Shown here: piece by piece, positions 38,386 through 50,212 of the stretch
Position numbering within the stretch: position 1 is the first letter of the stretch
Layout of the letters: each line of letters opens with the position of its first letter
From: Auriscalpium vulgare
Lineage: Eukaryota > Basidiomycota > Agaricomycetes > Russulales > Auriscalpiaceae
Direction: 5' to 3'
DNA length: 64,000 nt
Assembly (NCBI GenBank): GCA_019915015.1
Contig: JAHBBC010000007.1
Coordinates: forward strand, 1-64,000
Made by a program: the position numbers and the translations under genes
Notes under the pieces: model-generated
What the model saw: the letters and a program-made list of their open reading frames with translations, nothing else
What the model was told of the DNA's origin: nothing
Databases searched by the model: none

Positions 38386-40713
38386 TCAATTACCTTCGTC
38401 CTCCTCACTCGTGAGCGACCTCACGGTGGCCTCGGCCCCCTTCTCATCAGCCGACTTGGACTCATCCGCACCGTTACCAGATCCAGCTTCCACCCCTGCA
38501 TTGATAGCTGCACGTCGGGTCAAGCTGACGAGGCTCGTATCACCGTCGAAGATTCTGAACACTGGTCAGCTACTGTACCAGGAGAATCACGTTCTGTTTC
38601 TTACAATGCAGTCTCTTCCAACGTGCGATTCTTGGTCTGAAAATTTTCGCTCAGCGTATGCTTGCGATAAGGTCACCGACTGTACGCACCTCAATGAGGA
38701 AGAGGTAGATATACCCCAGTTCGAACGCAAGCCAGACACAGTACACGATCTACGGCTCTTCAGAAGGTGATCTGACGACTTGAGAGCACGGCCGAAACGT
38801 ACGTAGTACTTCCATGCGATGGCCTTCAGCGCCAAGGGGTTGATATATTGGTTGAAGACGAGCGACGCAGTGATGGCCAGAGAGAACGCCGCCAAGCCCT
38901 TCGCTCGCATCGCGAAAGGTAAAACTTCAAGCGTGTAAGACACGATGAGGGGCGAGTAGGCGATAGCATATGCGCCGCTGTACAGAACTAACGGGCAGTA
39001 AGAAAGGGTTACTACATTCATTGATCACAAACGAACTTACATATGAACGCGACGACGGCATTCCCGGCAGACTTGTTTCCGTGCAACGCATACTGGCTGG
39101 ACCCGATCGTCTGGAGGGTGAAGAAGAGGAGCATGCCGGCCGTTGAAGTGAGGAAAAGTGTCCGCCGACCAAGCCGGTCGCAGAATGCCCCTCCTAGCAC
39201 GGCCATGATAAGCGACCATAAATTGAGGAAGGCGTTGATGAGGAGTTGCTCGGTCTTGTTCGTGACTAGGGATACAAGGTTAGCAAACGGAGGGATTGAT
39301 GGGCATCGCGCACGTACTTCCGATAGTGTCAAACACTTGATTAAGGTCTGAGGTCAACCGGTCAGTGCTGAGCGATGGCTACGTCCTTCAAATCACGTAC
39401 AGTACGAGCTGGGTGAAGATGTTAAATCAGCATGTCGCAGCCAGTCAATAGTGATGAGACTGACACAAGACCATTGCCGCTCCACTGGGAGAACAGCGCG
39501 AGGGCAATGATTATCCGCATGCGTCTCCTCATTCCCGGAGTCCGAAAAAGATCGAGCCAGCCTGTTTGCTTCTGGATCTTCTCCTCTGCAATGGCTGTCT
39601 TGATTTCTTCAAATTCGAACTGGACCAGCGGGTCTTCTCTGTTGCCGCTGGCATGGTAGTAGGCGAGAATGTCCAGTGCCTCTTCCTCACTAAATGCCTG
39701 ATCAGTATTGGCACTCAACAACGAGGAGATACGGAACCAACCGGCCTTTGGAGACGAGCCAGCGAGGGCTCTCCGGTGCCCAGGGCATGAGCAGGACTTG
39801 GAACACGGATGGGATGGCCTGACAAGCGGAGGGGAGCCTCCACGCCCAGGAGTTATTGATATGGAACGATCCGAACGTCACCCAGGATGCACTGCGGTTC
39901 AGCTGCGTGTGAGATTCATGGTGGAATCGGAAGCAATGGACGCACATGAATGCGCCGCCAGGCCACAGAGCATTGTAGATCGAGGCAACAGGCGCGCGCT
40001 GCGTGCTTTTAAAAGGGGCGGTCAGCACAACACTTCAACTTACCCGTGTAAAGAACGTCACGCACGGGTAGGCAATCTCCGTAACAAGCATTGGGGCAGC
40101 ATTCCCAGCAAAACCAAGCCCAAAGCCGACTAGAGTCAGACACATGAGGAAGATGGTCACGGATCGAAAAACGCCAGAGAAACTGACGCAAAAATCGAGC
40201 CCCTATGAACATAGACACGCTCTGCGAGGCTGTCTGGATAATGGTCCCTGCCACCATGACGCCGGCCCCAAAGATGACAGTCCATTTGCGACCGAGGATG
40301 TCCGCGCAATACGGAGCGAAGGGCGTCGCACCCAGCGAGCCAATGTTTTGAATGGCCCCGAGGAGCCCGAGCTTCGAGCCGCTCGGGTGGTTGAAAGCGT
40401 CTTCCCATTGATTGAGAATCTGCAGCCCATCTGAAGGTCGGCTAAGCCGTCGCGCCTTTCTCTGCATGTCGGTCTCGATAAATGCACTCACTCATCATCG
40501 AGCCGTCGTACCCATTCGCAGTAGATGTGATCAAACTATGCTAAGGGGTCAATCGTGTGACAGAACGTTCAAGGACGAATAAACCCACAGAAGGAATATC
40601 CAGAGATTGAGAGTCACGAGCCGTCGATTCTTATACCACGGCCGTGAAGTATCGATCAACTGGAGGTAGAACTTCTCTCCGGAGAGATTATGGTCGATTT
40701 GTCCGTGGGCCAT
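38386..40713 (-). CDS. MFS sugar transporter (hexose transporter family)
   Basis: Plasma-membrane sugar/proton symporter of the SP family. It starts MAHGQIDHNLSGEKFY at 40,713 and is split by about seven short introns. Family signatures in order: NGYDGSMMNG-like first span, ADILGRKWT (loop 2-3), GARFLIGFGLGFAGNAAPML, the hallmark PESPRWLV, CDRLGRRTL (loop 8-9), and TKNRTLEET after the last span. The C-terminal tail is acidic and ends EDEGN at 38,386. About twelve membrane spans are implied. No break is visible. The transported sugar cannot be told; lactose-permease-like and xylose-type members share these motifs. Confidence 0.85.
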
Positions 40714-42570
40714 GCTCGCGAGACACTATAGAGATGGGATGCGAAGACAGGTGAAGAACAAGGCAACCACACAGGGCTTTTGTATACGTATCGTGCGGAG
40801 TGTGCCAGGGCTGTGACGCCAGGGAAGCTCTTGGGTGAGAGAGTCGGGAAGCCCCTAGTCCCGCGTCGACGCCGGTAAGGGGGAAGTGTGGCGCGAATGC
40901 AGCATATCGGCGGCAGTAAGATGTGGAAAAAAACCTTCCCGAACCAGAAGCATACGAGACGGCAGCATCCAAATATAAGTCGTCGACGTGACCAGAATTG
41001 CGGCCTGGGAGGTCAGCTGCGAGCGCGAAGTTGTGAATAAGATTCCAAGTCTATCTGCAGACGTGGAGAGCGCACCGCACGGGCCGCTGACCGCCGACCG
41101 GATGCTCGGCTGGCCACGTCGAACGACGCTAGATTCCTGCTGAAGGTATAAATTGGCCAATAAGGGCACCAGTCGTCGATACTGGTGGATCCTGGTCAAG
41201 GCACTTGTCCGTCGGCGTTAGCAGGTTTCATAAAAGCAGGTGAAATATCGGTTGCGCAGATGCGAAGAAATCAAAGCCGTCCACTCGGGGTGATGGACCT
41301 CCAAGATTCGATGCTGGTGACATTCATAAGGAGTGCACCAACCACGGCAGTGAAGGCTTTCAAGGGCAATACGTCGGTGGGCGCTGTCCGACACGTCCGA
41401 GAAACGAGTATGAAAAAGAGACACGATCTTGCGACACACCGTCTGATGACTCGACATGGATGGCCATGCAAATCAGATGTACCCATGGGGATGAGTCGGC
41501 ATGCGTTTGAGAGAAGGTCGATAACTCATAGGCAGGCGCGAGCGGTCCTGCATGTCACAGATCAAGCACAGACAATAATGTAACCCGTACAGATGTCAGA
41601 GTGTGCGAGTCAGGGATATGGGCAGCAAGGGTTGGACAGAACCATACACTTCGGATACAGAGGGCAAACCTGAGTGGAAGATAGTCGTTGCAGAAAGTCG
41701 GGGCATGCTAGTCTCCGTTGCCGACCTTGCGCGGAAGACTGACTACATAGGGGCATGCACCTTTTTCCGGCAGAGTCCGGCGCACCACTTGGCCCCCGCC
41801 GGCTAGATGACTGCAGTGCACACTCACCTCGGACGCGATCTGTCACACCCTCGGCGAACGACACAGTGCACACCCGCCTGAACACGGGGTGGCAAGACAT
41901 CTCTGACAGCGCGCAAGATCCTAGGCTTGCACACCTAAGGGAGCTGAATCCGCTTCGAACATCCGCTTTCAATGTGCGCGGAGATGTAGGAGACGTCGAC
42001 CTGGTGCAGGCGGACATGCTAGAGGAGGATTGTGAGGATGTCGTGCAGGTGTGTCGTCTTTAGCTTCCACCGAGCCTCACGCTAACGACCAAATCGCCTT
42101 CCCAGACCGCTGGCATAGTCTCCGAAGGGTACTTCACTTGATTTCCTGGTTAACCCATTCTCTCAAACCCGAATGAAGGCGTAGCCAACCAACCCAGCAC
42201 CTCCGCACCCGATACGCCTCCCCCACCGCTCCGTCTTCTCGCGCCTCCCCTTCATCCACTTGGCCAACCCGCAAATTCCGGCACGAGCGCTCATTGCCCG
42301 TTTTCTTCCCCGGGGACATCACCGCAAGCAGCGCTTGTGCACAGGGGATCGTGCATCTTCGCGAGCGCAACGTGCTGCCGTCCAGCGCGCATCTAGCCAT
42401 GCGTGCCGAGAATATTTGCGAGCGCCGTGCAAGATCCCGCGACACGACGAAACAGCGAGCAGGGGCGTGCATGACAGCAGCCGTCGTGCACTCCTATAGC
42501 TGGTGTGGAGCATCAGCAAAACCGTCGAAATGTCACACCCGGTCACAGCGGATTTCAGCGGCTGTAATTT
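40714..42570. other. Intergenic, no supported gene
   Basis: Contains the 5' flank of the transporter and short frames only. A segment at about 41,860-42,050 (plus strand) reads protein-like (DLVQADMLEEDCEDVVQ) and is followed by a donor-like sequence, but it has no start, partner exon or family that I recognise. Probably decayed coding DNA. Confidence 0.35.
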
Positions 42571-42672
42571 GCGCGGCGGATTATAACCCTTTATAATGCT
42601 ATTCTAATGTACCTGGGCTTTTACAAACGTATTATAATGTACCCGAGGCTTTCAGGAAGGTATTAAAATGTA
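42571..42672. repeat. AT-rich direct repeats, about 31-base period
   Basis: Units TATTCTAATGTACC, TATTATAATGTACC and TATTAAAATGTAC follow each other at about 42,601, 42,631 and 42,660, with similar GGGCTTT-type spacers. The surrounding GGCTGTAATT and GGATTATAA words recur at 46.8-47.15 kb, so both places seem to belong to one repeat family. Confidence 0.6.
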
Positions 42673-44089
42673 CAGTGATGCAAGTAGCTACGAAATAATC
42701 CAAGTGCGCGCGTCGCGCCCTACAGAGGCGCGAACCCGGCCATGTCGAGCATCTGCTCGTCAAGGGCGAGCCCCTGGGACGACTCCTCCTCGCTGCCCCG
42801 GTCTCCCTCGTCGTCCTCGCCGCGCTTCCGGTCGTCCTCGTCCTGCTCGCCTTCGCTGTCGTCCGACATGTAGTCCTCGATGGCCTGACCATGCTTGGCA
42901 TCGGCCTCTAGCGCCCAAGTCTTGCCCACTTCGTCCGTCAACTTGACGAGCCCCTTGGCGCTCGGCGAGACGAACACGATAACGGGGTCCGGGGCCCGTG
43001 CGGCGGCGTGCGCTGCCCACGCCCGTGCACACGGCCGAGCTGTGATCCAAATGACCAATGTCGTTCTCGCGCCCGCGCTCGTTCTCGCACACGTCACTGT
43101 CGAGCGCGGCCAGCAGGAGCCTGCCACAGAACCGCACAGCCTGCCTGTGCCAGCGCACCGCTGCAAACTCTTGTTGATGAAGAAGGCCGCGGAGGGGAAG
43201 CTGCTCGTGCAGGACATGAAGCTCCGGTCCGACGATCTTCACCGTACGCATCTTCAGTGGGCTGTTTAAGTACGTCATTTTGGTAATCGTAGGCGACGAT
43301 CAGGCGTACTGGTCGCGACTCGACGGTTGTCGTCGGGTTCCGGGTTCTAGGAACACAACAATCAGCACATCCAGCAGACCGCCTACGTAGCCTTACCCGC
43401 CCCAATCTAGTTACAAAAGTCAACATTCGCGCTAACAGGGCTTGGACTTCCCGTCATTGTCAGTCCAATGCTGACGAGACGTAGATGGTGTCGCCGACGC
43501 ATCGCCCAAACAGCGTGTGCTTCCCATACGGCTACTCTGCGCGGTTTGAAGCAGAAAGCATCAGCACACAGCGCGCACACGACACCCACCCAGCGATGAC
43601 GACAAGCCAGCGGTGCGTGTAGCGTAGGCGCGGGTTCGCCCTTGTCCTCGAACAGCTCTGCGCGCACCAGCCTGCGACGGTGACGGTCACATTGGAACCA
43701 GCCTGGCTGCGCTGTGCTGCACAGAGCAACTTGCTGCCGCGCCTGGCGCCAGTGCGGTTGTGCGTCTGCAGGAAAAATTCGGGCATCGCAGTGTACTGCG
43801 TTGAGCCTGTGCGCGTGCGTGGGCCGGCGCAGGCAGCAGGCGACGTCCCGGACGACGTAGATAGCCTGCGGGCACGAAGTCAGCTTGCTGACTGCACGCG
43901 TGCGTATGCGAGGTGCTCACCCTTCGTGGCGAACACGATGAAGTTCCCGCATGCGTTGGGCGTTTCATGCGAGGGGTTGGTGAGGGACGAGAGGTTGCGG
44001 ATCTACACAGCTCAATCGTGATGTCGCCGACGGTGATGTCTAGAAGAACACACGCACTTAGTCAGTCCAGCACACATAAATTGACTAAT
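42673..44089. other. Decayed region, part of a RhoGEF relic possible
   Basis: On the minus strand an open frame ends at 42,720 with a strongly acidic tail (DDSEGEQDEDDRKRGEDDEG) and LDEQMLDMAGFAPL, which looks like a genuine protein end of a family I do not know. Exon-like pieces with donor or acceptor signals occur near 43,930 (NACGNFIVFATK before GTGAGC) and 43,210. The pieces cannot be joined into one reading frame. Confidence 0.3.
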
Positions 44090-44610
44090 AAAGCGAAGCC
44101 AGACGCACCGCGCAGAAAAGGAACCCCGAGCAGCGACAGTATCAGTCCGTTGCGCCTGATTGAATACAGCGCCGCGTCCGCTGTGCGCATCACCCCACCC
44201 ACCTACCTGCAGACGAACACGGGTCGCATTGAGCTCAAAGTTTGCTTGAATCCCGTCGCCGTTCGTTGTCCTGTCCACGCACAGTTATCGCATCTGGCTC
44301 GACAACCGATACTCCGATAGCCACCACACGCACCTCAACAAACTGCGCAAACGCGCGTACGAGAGAAGCGGGCTAAATGACACGCTGCTTTGAAGAAGAT
44401 GTCCGCAATGCTCTCGACCACCACGTAAGACTTCTGCCGCCGCTTGCTGAGGGTGTCCCGCAGACGTGTGTTGACCACGATGATGTCCTGCATGTTCCAG
44501 AACACTTGCTCCACCAGTCAGCTCGCCGCGACTTGGGGATGATTTCTGGATTCTTCAGCGGGTTGAAGCAGACCTGTGAAAGGTAGTTCAAAACCCCACG
44601 TGAGACGACG
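44090..44610 (-). pseudogene. Rom2-type RhoGEF, DH-domain remnant
   Basis: Minus-strand text after an acceptor at about 44,580 reads NPEIIPKSRRAD, then in another frame LVEQVFWNMQDIIVVNTRL and QKSYVVVESIADIFF. This matches the order of the DH domain of fungal Rho1 exchange factors (PEIIP..RR, VFxN..DI..VN..L, Q..S.VVE.IGDIF). A further piece, RAFAQFVE before GTGCGT, and an exon with FELNATRVRLQ continue the domain. One frameshift lies at about 44,515-44,525, and several conserved residues are gone. I infer a decayed duplicate; the PH and CNH parts are not readable. Confidence 0.45.
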
Positions 44611-46153
44611 CCGAGCGCAAGCGGTCGTGGACGCTGCGATCGCATCGGAATGACTGATCGCCAGGCTTGGTGCAGGAGGACTCTGAGGACCGTGCGGACC
44701 CCTCAATGAGGGACTGCGGTGACATTCACACGCGCGGCGTGGTTCATGATCCCGATGTGGAGCTGGAGGGCGTGCGGGCGCCGCAGCCAGGAGTTGGGGG
44801 CTGTGACGGTCTGGAAACAGCAGGGCTCCTGGATGCAAAGACGTGGGCATGGAAGCCAAGGGAAACAGTCACTTTGTGGTGTTGCAGCGCGGTCTGTTCG
44901 GCACCCACAAAATGAGCTCATTGTTGGATTCAGAGAATGTAGAAGACTCACCAATTCCACCACAGCGTCTGTCCATTCCGTCTTCGCTGCGCTCAAGACG
45001 CTCGATGCGGCTGTTGCACCCATCATAGACGTGAGCATGGCGGTGCCGAGTTGAGTTAGATGCGCGCATGGCGCACGGACGACTGCGGAGCTGCAATCTA
45101 TTAGAACGCGGCGTGGGCGGTGGGACCGCGCTCTCGATGCGCATAGAACGGCTGTGTGCCTGCGCACTGCACTAGCCGAACAACGCACTTTGCTTCGGGT
45201 CTCTTCTGGACACCCCAACCGAGCGGGAGTGAGGGCATCGTAGGCGGGGTTGAACGTGCCGCTCGTCTCCCCATGGTCAACGCTCTGGCCAGACGTTCTG
45301 GCCTTAGACCACGAGCGGTGGGGCGACAGAGGCACGCGCGGAGGCGGATGGCACGACGAGCACCGCGGATGCCTGAGAAGTGTGAGCTGGCACAAATTTC
45401 AGCAGATCGCCGAGGAAGTGCAGCGCGCGCTGCAGACGCACCTCGTCATGTTGAGCCTGGGTAGCTTAAGCGCGAGGCCACACCCTCACTAACTCGCCCG
45501 TGAATGGCGCCTCGGTCTCTGGCGGTTCCTTCTGCGCCGCCTCCTGCTAACTCGCGCTGCACGCGGACGACGTTATGCAGAAAAAGACCGACGCGCCGTC
45601 TGTACGGTAGCGTAGAGGCGCGAGGGTATGACGGGGGAGATGCTGCGTACGCGTGACAGCGCCACCGCCACGAAATTTGGCTGGTCCGATGAAGTGCTAT
45701 AGTACACAGACATCAACAGAGTATTGGAACACGGATTTAAAACCTTGAACACACCTCATTAATGCTGTGCCCGGTCGACTACGCGCCTTGCCGCCTCTTG
45801 CCGCGCGTTCTCGTCAACCTTTGCCACCCACCGCTCTCCTTCCTGAATTGTTTCGACTGGGTCTGTTGGGCATTGCTGCGCGAGGGAGAAGGCCATCAGA
45901 GGGCCTAACAGTGCGGGTTGCTACCCAGTACCATCGAGTGTGCGTCAGGAGAGCTCAGAGGAAGTTGTAGGAAGCGAAAATTGCAGCGAGACAGAAGCGA
46001 GAAGCGGAGAGACCTTCAGTAAAATTGGCAACAGCAGCATGTTTGGTGGGCATGTGGGACTTTGGGTGGAGGCACGGTGTGGCAGGCTGTACAGGATGCG
46101 GAGGCCTGACTCTGACGCGTCGCGTCGCGCTTTCAAAGTCCGCTCCTCGCCGG
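44611..46153. other. Decayed or intergenic, no supported gene
   Basis: Long but composition-driven frames occur on both strands; none has consistent splice borders. The N-terminal part of the RhoGEF relic may lie here but I could not recognise it. Confidence 0.3.
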
Positions 46154-46162
46154 TATATATAG
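46154..46162 (+). promoter_or_regulatory. TATA box before a multi-exon unit
   Basis: TATATATAG followed by about 90 bases of CT-rich DNA, the usual layout of a strong fungal core promoter and leader. Confidence 0.6.
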
Positions 46163-46189
46163 GACCGTGGAGCACATTTGCTCTCTCGA

Positions 46190-46720
46190 TGCTCTTTCCC
46201 TCCCTCCTCTTCCTGCCCGCCTCCCCGTCTCTTCCCTTGACGCATCCCTGGCTGCCGTTAGGCCTCTTGTCGATCGCAGAATCCTGTCGGTAAGTGCCAC
46301 TGCGCTAACCTCGCGTGCCGGCTAACAATGATCCAAGGTTCTTTCCGTCATTCCTTCGAAGAGCCGGACTCTAGGTAAGCGCATATATGCCGTGCGTTTC
46401 AGACGTTGACGGCTGCTGCCAGTGCAGTATCCCTTCGAAGAGCCGGACTTTAGGTAAGTGCATATGCTTATATGCGCCGTCATTCAGATGCTGACGGCGG
46501 CTACCAGTCCAGTATCTCGACTTGTGGTTGCTGGACCCCGGTCGGCTCCCTAGGTATGTCACATACCCTTCTTGGCTTTCCTCGCTGACAGCACATCTGC
46601 AGTATCACATTGTCCACGACTGCAACGAGCTCATAAGGTACGCTCGCCGCTTGCGACTCTTCATTCTAGTAGCCTGATATCCTATTCAGTGCCTCGACAG
46701 TCGTCGACTCCTCCCACCCA
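46190..46720 (+). ncRNA. Predicted multi-exon transcript with micro-exons, coding status unknown
   Basis: Downstream of the TATA box, six exon-like pieces are bounded by strong splice signals: donors GTAAGTGCC (46,290), GTAAGCGCA (46,375), GTAAGTGCA (46,454), GTATGTCAC (46,554) and GTACGCTCG (46,638), and acceptors ending at 46,337, 46,422, 46,507, 46,602 and 46,689. The internal exons are only 37, 31, 46 and 35 bases. Joining them gives no long open frame that I can follow, so it may be a non-coding RNA or the remnant of a gene with micro-exons. The type is a best guess. Exons 2 and 3 are tandem copies of each other. Confidence 0.4.
46353..46515 (+). repeat. 79-base tandem duplication of an exon plus intron
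   Basis: Unit 1 starts CCTTCGAAGAGCCGGACT at 46,353 and unit 2 at 46,432. Both continue with TAG, a GTAAG donor, ATATGC-rich intron text, GACGGC and a CCAG acceptor, ending CAGTATC. Confidence 0.8.
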
Positions 46721-46779
46721 TCCTCGGCAAGTTTTTGCGTGCATATATGCACTGATTTCACCCCTGTAATGTAACTCGT

Positions 46780-47150
46780 ACTGATAGCGGGCCTATTTCT
46801 CCTTGCCCGTAATGTCATATTTTCTGCATTATCGCGCACGTCCGCCGTTTCATTATAATCGGCTGTAATTATTGTACTGCTGGTGAACGGCGCCCTCAAT
46901 ATGATATTATCATGATTGTCCTCACTCGCGTGAAAATGTATTATAATTTTGACTGGATCCCTGTGATATAAGCGCAGCATTATGAACAGGGCGTCGTTTC
47001 ACAACCATGGCGGCCGAATCATAACCAGGGCGGCCGAATCACAACCAGAAGAGCATTGTTGGTATCGGCTATAATGCCCCCTACCGGATTCCAGCGCATT
47101 ACAGCGAAAGGTCGGATTATAGCCATTATAATCGATTATAATGCTACATA
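46780..47150. repeat. AT-rich repeat region with TTATAATGC-type words
   Basis: Contains many TATAAT/ATTATA palindromes (for example ATTATAATCGATTATAAT near 47,130) and a 17-base tandem GGCGGCCGAATCA(C/T)AACCA at about 47,010-47,047. Shares GGCTGTAATT and GGATTATAG words with 42.55-42.67 kb. Probably a MITE-like or eroded repeat; no gene inside. Confidence 0.5.
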
Positions 47151-47813
47151 AAAATATTTCGATTCTGCTGATGAGGATGGTCACCTGCGGGTGATATCAA
47201 GGAATGCAAGCTGCGAAGAAGATGCAAGGCCTGCAATGGAGTCGACGTCAACGGCCGCGCCCTCCAGGTGTCGCTGTCGTTCGGGCAGCGGGTGGGCAAC
47301 CAGCGAGCATCTTGATAGAACATGTACAACATCTCTCTCCCGGGCCATACGCTTATATATCTCTGATCTTTCTTTTACTGCTTGATTGGACCACCGTGAC
47401 TATCTGCTATCCTCCCGTCATATCGGTTGCGCATTCCGTTCCTCAGTATACCTTCCCCTAGGCGCCTCGACGACGGACTCGACAATCGCTGGGGCCTTAG
47501 ACCGGCATTTGCGCACGAGGGGACCCGCAGACGAGGCTTCCGCTCTTGCACCTCGGGGAGACGGTACATGTGTCGTGGGCAATACACGGGGGTGGGCAAT
47601 ATAGTCACTCTCGTTACATGACGCGCGAACATGATATGTACAGTGCATATTCAATGGACCTGACACTAATAGCCTCGACGACACATAGGGTGGAAGAGTG
47701 GTCGGGTATAATAGGATTGGCCTGTACTGCAGTGAGGTGGCGCTAAGGAAGACCCTGCCGAGGGGAGCGCGTACGCCGTGCGGTTCTTAGGAAAGGGGAT
47801 GGCGATGTCCGAA
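47151..47813. other. Left flank of the helicase/DUF6589 element
   Basis: Short frames only. A TTATATAT sequence near 47,350 could be a TATA box of an unknown gene, but I see no supported product. Confidence 0.3.
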
Positions 47814-47822
47814 GTCGAGACC
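47814..47822 (+). repeat. Target-site duplication, left copy
   Basis: GTCGAGACC directly abuts the element start TAGAC at 47,823. The identical nine bases follow the element end at 53,583-53,591. Confidence 0.8.
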
Positions 47823-47961
47823 TAGACTCGTAACCAGTCCGTAGTGACGACGATGTTGAGATGGGGAGGAATCGTCGTCAGACGGACTGGCAGAACTGGG
47901 TTTGAATTGGCAGGAGACACGGATTTCCTGATAAGGCATAAGTCACATGCCTCCGGAGCGC
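47823..47961 (+). repeat. Terminal inverted repeat, left
   Basis: The core 47,865-47,961 matches the reverse complement of 53,454-53,549 at roughly 84 percent by eye, including an unbroken run AGAACTGGGTTTGAATT and later GGCATAAGTCACATG. The outer 40 bases match more loosely but form a subterminal hairpin (arms 47,834-47,854 and 47,871-47,890). The helicase ATG at 47,947 is inside. Confidence 0.85.
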
Positions 47962-50185
47962 GCGGAACGGGCACCGGAGACGCGTCGCGACGCCTCTAAG
48001 TTGGCCGTCGCTGCGTTGTTCTCGACCACTATGGCCTCTCAACGCCTCAGTCTCCTCTCCGATGAGCACCAGGCCAGAGTACAGCTCATATACGACATAA
48101 AGGATGCTGATATAGCACGGAAAGCCGACGAAATCTTGGCTTCCCGACTCAACACACTCCGGCCTTTCCTCTCGACTCTCTCCTCCGCTCACTGCGCTCT
48201 CGCTCTACGCGCTTGCCTCCTGCTGCATGCTGTCACAAATGGCGAGAAGGTTCCGCGTCAAATGCAGCTAGAATCTGTCCTTCCTGTCGCCTCTCGTCGA
48301 GACTCGATTGTCAACGCCGGTACTGGCTCGGGCAAGACCATCTGCATGGTTCTCGCGGTTCTGCTGGACCCGACCTCTGTCACCCTCATCATCAATCCCC
48401 TCAAACGACTTCAAATCAACCAGGTATGCTGTTTTGTTATACTCAGCCGCTCGAAATCAGACCCGTTGCCTAGGTTGCCGAGTTCAAGGAGTATGGCATA
48501 AACGCGCGCGCGATCAATGCCGACACACCCAACAAACCTGAAATATGGGAGGTATGCAGTCACAGACAGCTTTTAATTGCGCATATACTCATGATTTCTG
48601 CAGCGTATCAAGAGCGGCGCGCACCCGGTCCTCATTATTGCGCCCGAGTCGACTGGCAACTTCGACGGCCATGTCCCTCGCTTCGCTCGGCTCCTCCACG
48701 GCGAAAACCTCTTTGCACGACGCATCAAGCGTGTTCTCGTCGACGAGGGCCACTTCATCTACGTTGACGGCGCCTCTCTGTACGGCTTACCGGCGCATCG
48801 TCCTGCATGGGGCACGCTCAGCTCGCTACGCGTCCACCTTTCGAAGGGCACTCCGTTTCAGGTTCTCTCGGGCACGCTGCCACCTCATATCAAGAATCAC
48901 ATCGCTGAGAACCTAGTTCTGGGCTCCGACTATGCGACTATAACCTACAGCGCAAACCGTCCGAACATTACCTATGCGACACGGCAGATCATCGGAAGCC
49001 TCTCTGACCTTCGAAATCTTGACTTCCTGGTCCCTATGAAGCACAAGGCACTCATGTTCTTCGACAGCAAAACAGATGCCACGAACGCAGCAAACTATCT
49101 TGACAATCATCCCTTGCTTCCTGCTGCATCTCGAGGACGCGGGCTCGCTAAAGTCTATCATGGCGACATGTCTTCAGGCTATCTTGTGAAGACGTTCGGA
49201 GACTTCAAGGCACCGGAGGGGCCCTGTCGAATATTGTGTGCGACGTCAGGATGTGCAACGGTATGCATGCTCTCTTGTCTGTATTCGAGGCTGACCTTGG
49301 TCTCAGGGTATTGATATATCCGACATCACAATCGTTGGTCAGTACGGCCTATGTCGGGACATACCAAACTTGCGACAACGTGCCGGACGTGGCGGCCGTG
49401 ACGAGAAGACACAGGCCCTATTCCTAACGCTGTACGAGCCGTGGGCGCTCGACGTCGACCTCGCTGCTGTCACGCACAGGCCTCCGGATCCCGATCATCC
49501 AATAACGAAGCAGCTTAGGAAGAACGCAACGAAACGCGAGCGCACCGGCATGGCGTGTCTTCACCTGATACAGACGACATGCTGTATCCGCAAGTTCTTT
49601 GCCAACTACTTTGATGACCAGACACCGTCGCGTTTGTTCTTGTCATGTTTCTCCTCGTCAAACTAATGCTTTGTTGTCTCAGGTGTCCAGTTCACAAATC
49701 CGTGGTGCTGTGACCGTCACCCGGACAACAAAATTGACTTCTCAACATGGTTTGCGACCGACTTCTTCGATCCGAAGAAGATTGTCAAGGCCTCGAAGAC
49801 GCGTAAGCCTCGTGCAAAGCCCGGGACAAACCGTCGTCGGGACGAGCGCAAGCCTGTTGAAGCCGCACTGCGCCGATGGCGCGCACTCGCACATAAGTTC
49901 GACCGCTACCGCGCATGCCGCGCTGCGACAATGATCCTCAGCGACAAGGCGCTTAAGGCGGTCGCAGCGGTCTCGCCCCAACGACTTACGATAGAGGTTG
50001 TCGCGGAGGTGGCAGACCAGGTTGATGATTGGAAAGGCGAGTGGGCTGCCCGGATTGTGCAGGCTGTCAGGGACTATGACAGGAGGGCAGCGGGTGAGGA
50101 TTCCAGCAGGGCAGCTTGCGAGTCAACTGGTTCTTCGAGCGATGATGAGCCGCTCGCACGCCTACATGTAATGCTACACAAATGA
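47947..50185 (+). CDS. RecQ-like DEAD/DEAH helicase of the element
   Basis: ATP-dependent DNA helicase fragment of the RecQ type seen in many copies in Agaricomycetes. Motifs: the Q-like region RQMQLESVLP, Walker A NAGTGSGKT, Walker B LVDEGHF (Asp-Glu-Gly-His instead of Asp-Glu-x-His with Ala), SGTLPP (motif III), RILCATSGCATGIDIS (motif V, joined over an intron) and RQRAGRGGRD (motif VI). Cys pairs near the end of the core (CCIRKF and PWCCDRHPDN) resemble the RecQ zinc-binding module. The C-terminal 150 residues are basic, then acidic. Introns are clean except at about 49,640-49,682, where I could not find a junction that keeps the frame, so one small defect is possible. ATG at 47,947 (MPPER) lies within the inverted repeat; MASQRL at 48,031 is an alternative start. 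Confidence 0.82.
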
Positions 50186-50212
50186 GATGCTACAATGTCA
50201 TAGTAATTTGCA

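Noticed and set aside
44703..45395. Minus-strand frame of 230 codons
   Set aside because: Its composition is driven by GC bias, it has no recognisable domain and does not continue the RhoGEF frame.
46353..46515. Possible CRISPR-like direct repeats
   Set aside because: Only two units, in a eukaryotic genome, with splice signals inside; an exon-intron duplication explains them better.
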